Below are positions 22,545 to 31,947 of a DNA stretch of 48,521 nucleotides, in pieces. Position 1 is the stretch's first letter; the number at the start of each line of letters is the position of its first letter. The position numbers were made by a program, and so were the translations under genes. The stretch comes from Bacteroidota bacterium. GTDB taxonomy: Bacteria > Bacteroidota > Bacteroidia > Cytophagales > Spirosomataceae. Location: positions 1 through 48,521 of the forward strand of contig JAIUOF010000012.1 of the NCBI GenBank assembly GCA_020161355.1, read 5' to 3'. Below the pieces are notes generated by a model. The model was not told the origin of the DNA. It saw nothing but the letters and a program-made list of their open reading frames with translations, and did not search any database.

Positions 22545-22698
22545 AAAAAGGAGGAGGATTAGAATGGAAAAATGGGGTTTTTATTAAAAATAGATGTTAG
22601 TACAACTGGCAATTCTGATATTTTTTACCTTAAAATAATTTTTTGTAATCATATAATCCTTTTCAAATTCAATCCTTTATTTTTATAAAAAAATCCCT

Positions 22699-23286
22699 AT
22701 GATAAAAAAAATTATTTACATCCATCTTTTTTATGCTTCGCTCAATGTTCTATTGGCATGTTGTAATTGCACGGAAGAACCCTCCAGTTATATTGAAATA
22801 AATAAAGCAAGAACGGAAATCATTCTGTCTTCCAATTCTGATGTTAAAGGAGTTGCTTTCAGGTTAATATTGGAAGATAGTAGTCAAAAAAAATATCTTT
22901 TACCCCAATCGGCCACATTATATTCTTCTGCAAAAGCCATGTCCCGTTGTGATTGTATTTCAAGAAAAATTCTGAAGGAAAAGATTGAAAGCATTAAAAT
23001 ATTTACAGTGAATGATTTGTCAAATGAAAATAAGAAAAACACAGATGTATCTGAGCTTTTTGTAAGTGATAAAATTGAACAGGTCTTTGGTACTAATGTT
23101 CTCAAAAACACACTTACTGAAAGTATCCAGAACTTCAATAAACAGGAATATATTAACGATGACTATATTCCGGTTTTCAATCTTTATTTAACATTAAATG
23201 ACCCCATTCTTCCTGCACAATTTTGGATTGAAGTCAATCTCCATGGAGGAAGAAAAATGAATATTTTAAGTCCTGAATTTAAATGA
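22699..23286 (+). CDS. Hypothetical lipoprotein (possibly DUF5034-like)
   Basis: A 195-aa product with a signal and lipobox (FYASLNVLLAC, Cys 21), followed by C-N-C. The mature part has beta-strand segments (GVAFRLILED, FNLYLTLNDP, FWIEVNLHGG) and a central Cys-rich SRCDCISRK. The overall pattern recalls small Bacteroidota lipoproteins of the DUF5034 type, recalled with low certainty. The stop is one base before the start of the next gene, so the two are translationally coupled and probably act together in the envelope. Confidence 0.7.
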   Translation: MIKKIIYIHLFYASLNVLLACCNCTEEPSSYIEINKARTEIILSSNSDVKGVAFRLILEDSSQKKYLLPQSATLYSSAKAMSRCDCISRKILKEKIESIKIFTVNDLSNENKKNTDVSELFVSDKIEQVFGTNVLKNTLTESIQNFNKQEYINDDYIPVFNLYLTLNDPILPAQFWIEVNLHGGRKMNILSPEFK

Positions 23287-23287
23287 A

Positions 23288-24145
23288 ATGAGAAGAATTA
23301 CCATTGCTATATCACTTATTTTAAGCACAATATTATGTTTTGCCCAAAATAAAATTAAAGCGGGTAGTAGCCTGGAATTGATGATCGGAAACAGGAAATT
23401 TTCGGCCAGGAATATGGGTTTACAGACCACTGGAACTGATTTTTTAAATAATTTCCCCGGCAATACATTTTCTGATTTGTATGTTGGCTTTGGACTCCGA
23501 AAAGAAATAAAGGACAAAAACTATTTTTCTTTCAACAGCACCACCCATGATGACATTGAATTTATAAATTTTGAAATTGCTTTCGGTAGATTTTTTTCAA
23601 AAAATCTGGGATTGGAAGGTGGGGCAAATGTATTTAATATACCCAAAAGGAGAGGTTTTCCCTTTGATTTTGAAAATGAATATTCAGAATATAAAACGCT
23701 GGAAACTGTATGGAATTCTGATGATTTGGTTTTTATTAAAAATTTTTTAGGTTTTGTTCGTCCGTTTTACAGGTTAAGGAATAAAATGATCATACTTGAA
23801 TTATCCCTTAAAGCGGGTGGAGGAGGACTTTTAAAAAATCCGATTAGCTTTGGTGGTCAAAGCACAAAAAGTTATGAAGTCATTAATGTGGAATATTCAG
23901 CAAAAGTGTCGCCTTTTATTTTTGTTCAGCCTTCTTTTCAGTTTGCTTTCCTGCCATTTAAGGGTAAAAAATCAGATTTGGGATTTCAGCTTAAAGGAAA
24001 TTTTTTTCCTTCCAAACGCCAATTTAATTATGATCGCAGAATAGATATCTGGACAGCTCAAAACCCAATTTTCCAATCATTTTCCTGCTCAAAACATATA
24101 ATAAACCGAACTGAAATTGAGTTTGGTTTGATCTGGTCAAAATAA
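23288..24145 (+). CDS. Hypothetical outer-membrane beta-barrel protein
   Basis: A 285-aa product. The signal peptide RRITIAISLILSTILCFAQ is followed by alternating hydrophobic/aromatic strands (for example YVGFGLRKEI, FEIAFGRFFSKNLGLEGGANVF, VSPFIFVQPSFQFAFLPF) that fit an 8- to 10-strand barrel. It ends in IEFGLIWSK. It starts one base after the stop of the lipoprotein gene, forming a two-gene unit. No specific family is recognised. Confidence 0.7.
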   Translation: MRRITIAISLILSTILCFAQNKIKAGSSLELMIGNRKFSARNMGLQTTGTDFLNNFPGNTFSDLYVGFGLRKEIKDKNYFSFNSTTHDDIEFINFEIAFGRFFSKNLGLEGGANVFNIPKRRGFPFDFENEYSEYKTLETVWNSDDLVFIKNFLGFVRPFYRLRNKMIILELSLKAGGGGLLKNPISFGGQSTKSYEVINVEYSAKVSPFIFVQPSFQFAFLPFKGKKSDLGFQLKGNFFPSKRQFNYDRRIDIWTAQNPIFQSFSCSKHIINRTEIEFGLIWSK

Positions 24146-24219
24146 AACCCGCAGTTTCTTCTGATTCAGGTTGGAATTGAATAATTTTATCAAAATTCTT
24201 TTTTCAACCTCAAATAATC

Positions 24220-25071
24220 ATGAAAAAAACATCCTTATTTTTATTTCTATTATTGTCTTTTTCGGGAACAAAACTTTTTGCCCAAAAGAAACTCTATACA
24301 TTCCAGCTGGGTGTGCAGGCTTATACATTTCGTAATCATTTCCCCAAAGGCACCGAGCAAACGCTCGATATCATTCAGAAAATGGGCTTTACCGAGCTTG
24401 AAGGCGGCCCGCAAAAAGGCCAAACGCCCGAAGAGTTTAAGAAAATGTGCAATGACCGAGGCATAAGTATCCCATCAACAGGTTGCGGTTTTGAAGAGCT
24501 GCGTGACAATCCTCAGGCGGTGGCCGACAAAGCCAAAGCATTGGGTGCCAAATACGTGATGTGTGCCTGGATACCTCACAAAGGCAATGATTTCACACTG
24601 GATGACACCAAAATGGCCGTGGAAGTATTTAACAAAGGTGGCAAAGTGCTGGCCGACAATGGGCTCATTTTCTGTTATCATGACCATGGCTACGAGTTCA
24701 GACCTCACGACAAAGGCACTTACATGGATTACATCATCCAAAACACCGACCCACGCTATGTTTCGTTTGAAATGGACGTACTCTGGACCATCCATGGTGG
24801 TGGAGCCGCTTCGCCTCAGGAATTGCTCAAACGCTACGGCAACCGCTGGAAACTGATGCACGTAAAAGACCTCAGAAAAGGGGTAATCGGTGACAAATCG
24901 GGTCATGAACCTGCTGAAAACGACGTAGTATTAGGAACTGGCCAGGCCGACTGGAAGAAGATATTTAAACTCTCTAAAAAAGCCGGAATTCAGCACTATT
25001 TCATCGAAGACGAAAGCAACAAAGAGCTCGAAAACGTACCGAAGAGTATTGAGTATTTGAAGAGTTTGTGA
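24220..25071 (+). CDS. Secreted sugar phosphate isomerase/epimerase-like TIM barrel
   Basis: A 283-aa protein with a signal peptide (KTSLFLFLLLSFSGTKLFAQ). It belongs to the AP-endonuclease-2/xylose-isomerase-like barrel family: GVQAYTFRNHFP, MGFTELEGGP, ADNGLIFCYHDHGYEF, VSFEMDVLWTIHGG, LMHVKDLRKG and YFIEDES. These supply the His, Glu and Asp residues of the usual metal site. Export suggests it acts on sugars in the periplasm. The base composition is more GC-rich than the preceding envelope genes. A related gene is at 41956-42864. The substrate is unknown. Confidence 0.85.
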   Translation: MKKTSLFLFLLLSFSGTKLFAQKKLYTFQLGVQAYTFRNHFPKGTEQTLDIIQKMGFTELEGGPQKGQTPEEFKKMCNDRGISIPSTGCGFEELRDNPQAVADKAKALGAKYVMCAWIPHKGNDFTLDDTKMAVEVFNKGGKVLADNGLIFCYHDHGYEFRPHDKGTYMDYIIQNTDPRYVSFEMDVLWTIHGGGAASPQELLKRYGNRWKLMHVKDLRKGVIGDKSGHEPAENDVVLGTGQADWKKIFKLSKKAGIQHYFIEDESNKELENVPKSIEYLKSL

Positions 25072-25132
25072 TTTGGTTTTATGGTCATTCTGAAACGTGA
25101 CAATCATTACAATTTTTTAAAATTCCGGTATC

Positions 25133-25140
25133 TAAGTTTG
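25133..25140 (+). promoter_or_regulatory. -7 box of the CoA-disulfide reductase gene
   Basis: TAAGTTTG is an exact TAnnTTTG match, 20 bases before ATG 25161. It lies between the isomerase stop (25071) and this gene, so the gene has its own promoter. Confidence 0.5.
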
Positions 25141-25160
25141 CATCAAAATTTAGAAAAAGA

Positions 25161-26843
25161 ATGAACAGAATTGTAATAATAGGCGGGTTATCTGCCGGTC
25201 CATCGGCTGCAGCTAAAGCCAGAAGAGAAGACGAATTTGCCGAAATATTGATGTTTGAGAAAACCGCAGATATCTCTTATGCTACCTGCGGTATTCCTTA
25301 TGCCCTTTCGAAACATATCAAAACCCGCGAAAAACTGCTGGTAACCGATGTAGAATTGCTTCGCAAAAGATTTAAGATTGATGTTCATCTCAACGAAGAG
25401 GTTACAGATATTGACGTTGAAAATCAGAAAGTAATTACTCCCCGAGGAGAATATCCTTATACCAAGCTTGTTTTTGCCACAGGTGCGAAATCTTTTATAC
25501 CACCTATCGAAAACCTAAACGATGCCGACAACTGGTCAACCTGCCGTAGTCTGGGTGATTATGACCATATTATGCAGCATGCACTATCCGATGAAGCCAA
25601 ACATATCACTGTGATGGGAGCAGGACTAATCGGTGTGGAAGTGGCTGAAAATCTTGCTTTAGCGGGGAAAAAAGTTACGATAATAGAAGGTGGAGCTACT
25701 GTATTGCCGATGTGGACCCCAAAATTCTCGGCCATGGCCCAAAACGTGCTGGAAGACAAGGGAATTCATGTTATCAAAAACACTTTTGTAAAAAAAGTAA
25801 ATGTAGAAAACGGAAAAGTAATAAGCATAGACCTTGGCAATGGGGCTTATTTGAATACCGATTATGTAATTATGTCGGTTGGTATCAAACCTAATACCGA
25901 TTTATTGATTTCAAAAGGAGCCAAAGCTATTCCCAACGGTGCTTTGGTGGTGAATGAACATTTTGAGACCTCTCTGCCAAATATTTATGCTGCCGGTGAT
26001 AATGCCAGTATTTTGAATTTACAAAATCACCAGCAGGATTATCTTCCCCTCGGAACGCACTCCAACAAAGGAGGTCGGGCTGCGGGTTTTAACGCAGTAG
26101 GTGGCCATGAAATATTGAGAGGGGGGTACAAAACAGCCATTGTACAGCTTTTTGACTACACCCTTGCCCGTACCGGAATGGGCCCCAGAGACCTGGAAAG
26201 GAATGGCATTGCATTTAGAAAAACTCTTATAGTAGCCAACAGTACCCCAAGCTATTATCCCAATCCTAAGGATATTATTGTGGAGGTTTACTATGACGAA
26301 AATGACCATACGCTACTGGGAGCTGAAGTATTTGGTGAAGTGGGCGTCGACAAGCGGGTGGATGTGTTGAGCACAGCCATCTATGCCAAATTGAAGGTTA
26401 CAGACTTGCCCCAGCTTGATCTGGCCTATGCTCCTCCATATTCGCCTGCAAAAGACGCCGTTGTAGTAAGTGGATTTACCGCTACCAATGCCATCAACCA
26501 CGGATGTTCACCCATTTCAGTGGAGGAACTGCATGATTTACTAAACAATGAAGCCGATATTCAGGTGGTAGATGTGAGAAATCCGGGAGAAAGAGCAAAT
26601 GGCAAACTTATTGAAGGGTCGGTAAATGTTCCTCTTGATGAATTAAGGGAAAATTTGGATAAAATAGACAAAAACAGATTGGTGGTTTTGCATTGTGCCA
26701 GAGGCTTGAGGGGATACATAGCGGCGAAAATTCTTTTCCAGCACGGGTTTTCAAATATTAAGAATCTGGCCGGCGGATATAAAGTTTGGGCTGAATACGA
26801 AAGACAATATCCGGTTAGAAGAATGGAGAGTGAACTTGCTTAA
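25161..26843 (+). CDS. CoA-disulfide reductase with C-terminal rhodanese domain
   Basis: A 560-aa flavoprotein. The N-terminal FAD motif is VIIGGLSAGPSAAAKAR. The single redox Cys is C43 in SYATCGIPYALS, at the same position as in characterised CoA-disulfide reductases. The NAD(P)H-binding site is VMGAGLIGVEVAENLA, and the second FAD motif is NIYAAGDNAS. A dimerisation domain follows to about 445. The rhodanese domain (about 465-555) has active-site Cys 512 in HCARGLRG, preceded by VVDVRNPGER. It likely reduces CoA disulfide or CoA persulfide/polysulfide in the cytosol. Expressed alone between promoter 25133-25140 and a bidirectional terminator. Confidence 0.92.
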   Translation: MNRIVIIGGLSAGPSAAAKARREDEFAEILMFEKTADISYATCGIPYALSKHIKTREKLLVTDVELLRKRFKIDVHLNEEVTDIDVENQKVITPRGEYPYTKLVFATGAKSFIPPIENLNDADNWSTCRSLGDYDHIMQHALSDEAKHITVMGAGLIGVEVAENLALAGKKVTIIEGGATVLPMWTPKFSAMAQNVLEDKGIHVIKNTFVKKVNVENGKVISIDLGNGAYLNTDYVIMSVGIKPNTDLLISKGAKAIPNGALVVNEHFETSLPNIYAAGDNASILNLQNHQQDYLPLGTHSNKGGRAAGFNAVGGHEILRGGYKTAIVQLFDYTLARTGMGPRDLERNGIAFRKTLIVANSTPSYYPNPKDIIVEVYYDENDHTLLGAEVFGEVGVDKRVDVLSTAIYAKLKVTDLPQLDLAYAPPYSPAKDAVVVSGFTATNAINHGCSPISVEELHDLLNNEADIQVVDVRNPGERANGKLIEGSVNVPLDELRENLDKIDKNRLVVLHCARGLRGYIAAKILFQHGFSNIKNLAGGYKVWAEYERQYPVRRMESELA

Positions 26844-26870
26844 TTTTTTGACGATTATACTTCAACAACA

Positions 26871-26901
26871 AAAGGCCTTCCCTGAAATTGGGAAGGCTTT
26901 T
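26871..26901. terminator. Bidirectional intrinsic terminator
   Basis: The stem GCCTTCCC (26875-26882) and GGGAAGGC (26890-26897) is perfect, with a 7-base loop. It is flanked by A tract and T tract, so it can stop transcription of both convergent genes (stops at 26843 and 26907). Confidence 0.9.
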
Positions 26902-26906
26902 GTATT

Positions 26907-28184
26907 TTAGTTCGATTTATAAACTTTCCCGTCTTTCATCACGAAAGTTACATTCATGAGCGAAAGAACGTTTTTTTGAGGGTCTTCATCAATTGCAATG
27001 ATATCGGCCAGTTTTCCGGCTTCGATGGCTCCTAGCTCGTTCTCCATGCCCAACACTTTGGCATTGGTAATGGTAGCCGCATTCAGGGCTTCCATGATGG
27101 GCATTCCGGCTTCAGTCATATATAAAAACTCCTTGGCATTATACCCATGAGGAAATACCCCGGCATCGGTTCCAAAACATATTTTCACACCGGCTTTGTA
27201 AGCTCTGGCGAAAGCCTCCTGAATCATGGCACCGGTTTCAATGGCCTTTTTCACTACAAATGGATGGTAATATCCGGGTATTTTTGCTGAATCAGCCACG
27301 GTTTTCCCGGCAATAATTGTGGGCACCAAATAAGCACCTTTTTCTTTAAATAAAGCTATACATTCATCGTCCAGAAACGAACCGTGTTCAATCGTAGTCA
27401 CTCCTGCTCTGATAGCTCTTTTTATCCCCTCGGCACCATGTGCATGGGCTGCTACCCCAAAGCTGTAATCTTTGGCAGTGGCCATAAGAGCGTTGAGTTC
27501 ATCATCCTGAAACTGTGGGCCTTTTCCGTTTTTGGCAATACTCAAAACCCCACCAGTGGCGGTGATTTTTATCCAGTCAGCACCATCTTTATAACGTTGT
27601 CTGATGGCTTGGCGAGCCTCATCCGCAGAGTTTATAACCCCATCCATTCGGTCATCATTTGAGAGCGTATAATTGGGGCCGATACCGTTTGAAGGATCTC
27701 CATGTCCTCCGGTAGTAGCAATGGTTTTTCCTGAAGTAAATACACGTGGACCTACCACAGACCCCCGATTGATAGCCCCCCGAAGGGATATGTTTACGCC
27801 GCTTCCGCCCAAATCACGAACGGTAGTAAAGCCCGACATCAAGGTGATATTAGCATATTTTTGGGCTTCAAAAGCCACATCGGCTTCTGAATATTGGATT
27901 CTTTTCTGAAACTGATCTTTGGAGGTCTGGCTTTCCAAATGCACGTGCATATCAATGAGACCCGGTAGCACATATTTCTTTTTGAGGTCGAGGACTGCAT
28001 CAGTAGCACCCCCTTTCTGGTAACCCGATTTTATCTCCACAATTTTGTTTCCTTCTACTACCACGGTCATTTCTTTCTGTACTTTCTGAGAGCGGGTATC
28101 AATGAGGTTTCCACATTGAATATAGGTTTTTTGAGCGATGACTGTGCTACAGGCCATACCCCAAAAAAGGAGCGTTTTTTTCAT
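26907..28184 (-). CDS. Secreted amidohydrolase (imidazolonepropionase/prolidase-like)
   Basis: A 425-aa metal-dependent amidohydrolase with an N-terminal signal (KKTLLFWGMACSTVIAQ). Metal ligands are visible in LIDMHVHLE, GADWIKITATGG (bridging Lys), AAHAHG, TIEHGSF and CFGTDAGVFPHG. The C-terminal strand region is LADIIAIDEDPQKNV. This subgroup includes Xaa-Pro dipeptidases and similar periplasmic enzymes. The exact substrate cannot be read from sequence. A single gene ending at the shared terminator. Confidence 0.88.
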   Translation of the reverse strand: MKKTLLFWGMACSTVIAQKTYIQCGNLIDTRSQKVQKEMTVVVEGNKIVEIKSGYQKGGATDAVLDLKKKYVLPGLIDMHVHLESQTSKDQFQKRIQYSEADVAFEAQKYANITLMSGFTTVRDLGGSGVNISLRGAINRGSVVGPRVFTSGKTIATTGGHGDPSNGIGPNYTLSNDDRMDGVINSADEARQAIRQRYKDGADWIKITATGGVLSIAKNGKGPQFQDDELNALMATAKDYSFGVAAHAHGAEGIKRAIRAGVTTIEHGSFLDDECIALFKEKGAYLVPTIIAGKTVADSAKIPGYYHPFVVKKAIETGAMIQEAFARAYKAGVKICFGTDAGVFPHGYNAKEFLYMTEAGMPIMEALNAATITNAKVLGMENELGAIEAGKLADIIAIDEDPQKNVLSLMNVTFVMKDGKVYKSN

Positions 28185-28299
28185 AATTGGTTAAGTGTTT
28201 TTGAAAGTGATTTACGAAAATAAGAATTATAACGATTTGATAAACAATTGCGGAGTTTTCAGTAAAAAGATATTTAAAAATACCCTTCTTGAAAAAGGT

Positions 28300-28716
28300 T
28301 TAGAAATCAACTTTTCCCCTGTTCATCTTTTTTTCACCGGCTATTTTCTTGGCTTTTAATCTTTCCAGAATTTTTTCCTGACTTGGCTTTGTAGGTTTTC
28401 TGGGTTTGTTTTTTTGAAATGTTTTTTCCAAAAGTCCCAAAAACTTTTTATAGGCCAGTTCTTTATTTTTAAGTTGTGAGCGGGATTCCTGCGAGGTAAC
28501 TATGATTTCATCTTCAAGATTAATCTGATTTTTTAGTTTTTCTCTGCAAATGGCTTTTTCCTCTTCTTCCAAAATTTTAGAATCGGCAATGCTGAATCTC
28601 AACTCAACTTTGGTTTCGACCTTGTTGACATTCTGCCCGCCAGCTCCTGAACTTCTTGAGGTGTTCACCTGTAATTCAGGCCAAAAATCAATATTCTTTA
28701 CTTCTTCAGGTTTCAT
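28300..28716 (-). CDS. arfB: Alternative ribosome-rescue factor ArfB (peptidyl-tRNA hydrolase)
   Basis: A 138-aa protein, the usual ArfB/YaeJ length. The catalytic GGQ lies in RSSGAGGQNVNKVETKVEL (about residues 20-38). The basic C-terminal tail (KPRKPTKPSQEKILERLKAKK ... KMNRGKVDF in abbreviated form) would enter the empty mRNA channel of a stalled ribosome. It hydrolyses peptidyl-tRNA on non-stop ribosomes. The start overlaps the end of nagB by four bases (ATGA), so it is translated from the same message. Confidence 0.93.
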   Translation of the reverse strand: MKPEEVKNIDFWPELQVNTSRSSGAGGQNVNKVETKVELRFSIADSKILEEEEKAICREKLKNQINLEDEIIVTSQESRSQLKNKELAYKKFLGLLEKTFQKNKPRKPTKPSQEKILERLKAKKIAGEKKMNRGKVDF

Positions 28717-29447
28717 TCCAGGCCTTTTGCTGCAGCTTTATCAATCCACAGTTTTCCATTGAAATGTTTTCTCAAAACCGTTGCCGGCAACATTTCGGAT
28801 ATGGGTTCTGTACTCATTTGTCTAACGATGTCTGATTTCGCTTCTCCTGTGGCTATTACCATGGCTTCTTTTGCTTCCAGAAGATGCTTTAATCCCACTG
28901 TGATACCCTGCGTAAGCGGAGTGGCCGAATTGAAGTATTTTTGTCCGATAGTTATCGTTATTTCTTCCAGATCTGTCACCTGACAATAAGCATCAAAAGA
29001 CGAACCCGGTTCATTGAGGCCAATGTGGCCATTAACTCCTAATCCTACCAGAATAAAATCAAGCCCGCCTTTAGAAAAAATCAGCTCGTCGACCCTTTCA
29101 CACTCAGCCTGAAGGTCTGTGGTCATGGAGTCAAAAAAAGTATATTGAGAGGCAGAAATTCCCAGTGGTTTCAATAAATTTTCCTCCACAATGTATTTGC
29201 AGCTCCCTTCGCTTTCGCCCGATATACCCACCCATTCGTCCAAACCAATGATGATCGCATGTTTAAAAAGATCTTTCGATGCGGTTTTTGCAATGTGTTG
29301 GTAAGCAGCTATTGGTGTATTTCCCGAAGTAAGCACCATGGTAGCATCTGGTTTTTCTTTCAAAATACCCATGATATGTCCGGCCACAGCAATGGCCAGA
29401 TCTTCAGAATTTTCAAAAATTTCGGTTTGCATTTGATATAATTTCAA
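28713..29447 (-). CDS. nagB: Glucosamine-6-phosphate deaminase (NagB family)
   Basis: A 244-aa member of the NagB/6-phosphogluconolactonase fold. LTSGNTP binds the phosphate and LDEWVG holds the catalytic Asp. GLGVNGHIGLNEPGSSF gives the His and Glu of the active site; Asn is at a position that is Asp in E. coli NagB but is seen as Asn in other NagB proteins. LPATVLRKH at the C-terminus is NagB-like rather than lactonase-like. It converts GlcN6P to fructose-6-phosphate and ammonia. The four-base overlap with arfB makes a two-gene operon. Confidence 0.87.
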   Translation of the reverse strand: MKLYQMQTEIFENSEDLAIAVAGHIMGILKEKPDATMVLTSGNTPIAAYQHIAKTASKDLFKHAIIIGLDEWVGISGESEGSCKYIVEENLLKPLGISASQYTFFDSMTTDLQAECERVDELIFSKGGLDFILVGLGVNGHIGLNEPGSSFDAYCQVTDLEEITITIGQKYFNSATPLTQGITVGLKHLLEAKEAMVIATGEAKSDIVRQMSTEPISEMLPATVLRKHFNGKLWIDKAAAKGLE

Positions 29448-29482
29448 AGCAAAATAGTCAAAATTTTCAAAAAATCATATTG

Positions 29483-31846
29483 CTACTGGCATCCGGTTAA
29501 TTGTGTAGCAAAGACAGCCCCTTTTTTAGCTTCAAATCCGGGATTGAGAAGAATCGAATTTTTGGAATCAAATAGGATGTTAGATTCAGAATCAATGGTT
29601 TTATCTGAAATTATTTTGTCAGAAGCTTTGACGGTGGTAACAGAATTTAATGGAGTATTAATTGAAATTTTTCTTATGGGTGTACAATTATTATACTCAA
29701 AAGCTCCCATGTCAACATTTTGTCCGTTAATTCTTGGATTTTGAATTAAATCTTTATCAAATGGCAGAACATAGGCATTAGACCCTGCATTAATACAAGG
29801 TGAAAATGGACTTAATTGCAGATATAATGAGTCATCCATGATAAAACCTGCGGTTTTATTGATATTCCCAACTCCGGGATAAGGGTTACTTCCTTGTGTA
29901 ATATTACTAAACTCGGCCGATAGCTCACCAGCAAAAACACCGTTATAATTTAAATTATATTCTATTGAGCCATAATTTTCTTTGTTTCCAGAAAGAATTG
30001 AATTTTTCAAATTAAGTTTGTTTATGGATGAAAAGCTGGATTTTGAAAGTGTAACACTACCGTATCCGAAATTATAATTATTGGCTATTGTTGAATTTTC
30101 TAAAGTGATTTCAGAAAGAGCATTATCATTGGTTAAACAAGAGATTGCCGCTCTTAAATTATTATATATTGCGGAGTTATTAAAGTTAAGATAATTTTTA
30201 GAATTAGAAAAATAAGAGAGATTTAACCCTGAACTCGATGGATTTGAAATGCGGGTTCTGGTAAATGTGCCATTAGTTGTGGCTCCTGAGTAAGAATAAA
30301 CAGAAATAGGATTGTCATTATTCAAAATTTGTGAATCATTTATCTGATAGTTCAATATTGAGTTATTTTGAGCGTCCAGGTTAATTCCCATTGGGTTATT
30401 ATTGTACTTACACCTGTACATTGCCAAAGTTTGATTTGATGAAGAATATGCCAATATATTGATTCCAAAACTCCATATATTGCCAACAGGATTAAAGACG
30501 TTATCTGAAACCTCACATTCTGTAAAAACCATTCTTCCTGAGTTATTTTCAGTAGTTTCAGAATTAAAAAGTCCGGCATTGGAGAGATTATTTTTTATTT
30601 TGCATTTGTAAAAAGCAGCCCCGTAATCTCCGCCATAAACATTGTAAGGTGAATATATATTTAAAATACTGCCTTTATACCGGGCTTCATTTTCATTAAA
30701 CTGACAATTTTCAAAATAAACTCTGTCATATTTTCCGAAAGAACTAAAATCTAAAACGCCACCGCTACCTTCAAATACTGTGTTACTTATTGCTTTATTC
30801 TGGATAAAAACCGAATTCAAAAATCTAATATCAAAAACCCGTGTATTACCCGAACTTACACCAATTGCACCCGATTTAACACTTTGGTTTCCGGAGAATT
30901 CAGTGCTGTCAATTTCTGTATAAAAAAATGTATTGGAGCCTGTACCACTCAGATTCAAAGCTGCCGCTTTATCAGAAGAAGTATTATTTGAAAAAGTTGA
31001 TTTTTTTATAAAAAAATAAAAATCAAAATATGAGTTTATTGAAATGGCACCACCCATTTGAGAACTATAATTATTTGAAAAAGAAGTACTTAACAGTCGC
31101 ATTTCGTTGCGTTCATCATAACTATTGGAGAAAAAATATACAGCTCCTCCTTGTTCGGCTGTATTGGAATCAAGCACGCAATTCTCCAATTTCAGTTCAA
31201 CTTGAGCAGTACTGTGAAGGTTTCGCATCGCGATTGCCCCCCCGTTTAAAGAGGTGTTTTTTTTCAATACACAGTTTCTCATGGCAACCCCAATGTTTTC
31301 AACAGCTGCCGGGATTTGGAGGATGTTAAAGACCCCTCCAGACATCGTTTCTAAATCGCCTGAAATATTTGCGTTCCCACCACTAAAAGTTATACCATCA
31401 ATCAGACCATAAGACATATCGACCTGATAGAATTTTAAAATATGAATTGAGTTTTCACTCCTGCTGGCATGATCATACCTAATCTCGCTTGGTGAATCAT
31501 TTTCAGAAAGATCACCAGAAAAAATCGTAGAATGAACGCTTAGGTTTCTTTGACTAATATCAGTTTCGTTTCCCACAAATCCTCCATATAATTTTACATG
31601 TAAACCAATATGGAATGACTTGTTTCGATCTCCATCATAGGTAGGTTTATAAATTCCTTCAGCTACCCAAATTTGAGAAATCATTGGTGCATTCAATATA
31701 GCCTGTGGTAATTGGAACCTATCATAGGCATTACTCCATGAACTTCCATCTTTACTGCCAGCACCAGAGTAAGATGCGTATATTATTGCTTTAGATTCAA
31801 ATGATATTAAGAATATTATCCATACAATTGTGTATATTTTTTTCAT
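29483..31846 (-). CDS. Secreted parallel beta-helix protein with C-terminal coathanger-stack domain
   Basis: A 787-aa product with signal KKIYTIVWIIFLISFESKA. The mature start YASYSGAGSKDGSSWSNAYD is typical of polymorphic-outer-membrane/beta-helix proteins. Repeating coils such as NCVLKKNTSLNGGAI, SCVLDSNTAEQGGAVYF-like units and STFSNNTSSDKAAAL cover about residues 150-650. It then reads INGQNVDMGAFEY, the usual end of a choice-of-anchor/beta-helix unit. The C-terminal 70 residues (NSILLNPGFEAKKGAVF) resemble the 3-coathanger-stack domain. Likely a surface-exposed adhesin or carbohydrate-binding protein. No catalytic residues are identified. Confidence 0.82.
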   Translation of the reverse strand: MKKIYTIVWIIFLISFESKAIIYASYSGAGSKDGSSWSNAYDRFQLPQAILNAPMISQIWVAEGIYKPTYDGDRNKSFHIGLHVKLYGGFVGNETDISQRNLSVHSTIFSGDLSENDSPSEIRYDHASRSENSIHILKFYQVDMSYGLIDGITFSGGNANISGDLETMSGGVFNILQIPAAVENIGVAMRNCVLKKNTSLNGGAIAMRNLHSTAQVELKLENCVLDSNTAEQGGAVYFFSNSYDERNEMRLLSTSFSNNYSSQMGGAISINSYFDFYFFIKKSTFSNNTSSDKAAALNLSGTGSNTFFYTEIDSTEFSGNQSVKSGAIGVSSGNTRVFDIRFLNSVFIQNKAISNTVFEGSGGVLDFSSFGKYDRVYFENCQFNENEARYKGSILNIYSPYNVYGGDYGAAFYKCKIKNNLSNAGLFNSETTENNSGRMVFTECEVSDNVFNPVGNIWSFGINILAYSSSNQTLAMYRCKYNNNPMGINLDAQNNSILNYQINDSQILNNDNPISVYSYSGATTNGTFTRTRISNPSSSGLNLSYFSNSKNYLNFNNSAIYNNLRAAISCLTNDNALSEITLENSTIANNYNFGYGSVTLSKSSFSSINKLNLKNSILSGNKENYGSIEYNLNYNGVFAGELSAEFSNITQGSNPYPGVGNINKTAGFIMDDSLYLQLSPFSPCINAGSNAYVLPFDKDLIQNPRINGQNVDMGAFEYNNCTPIRKISINTPLNSVTTVKASDKIISDKTIDSESNILFDSKNSILLNPGFEAKKGAVFATQLTGCQ

Positions 31847-31947
31847 TATAGATGATTTTGTGTATTAAGAAATTTAAAATTATGGATTTATATGAATGAA
31901 AAAAATGATATTTAAGAAATCCCTAGGAAAAATTATTTTAAGGCAAA

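Noticed and set aside
28282..28299. Weak stem CCTT/AAGG after arfB as a terminator
   Set aside because: Only four to five pairs and a poor T tract; below the level I would annotate.
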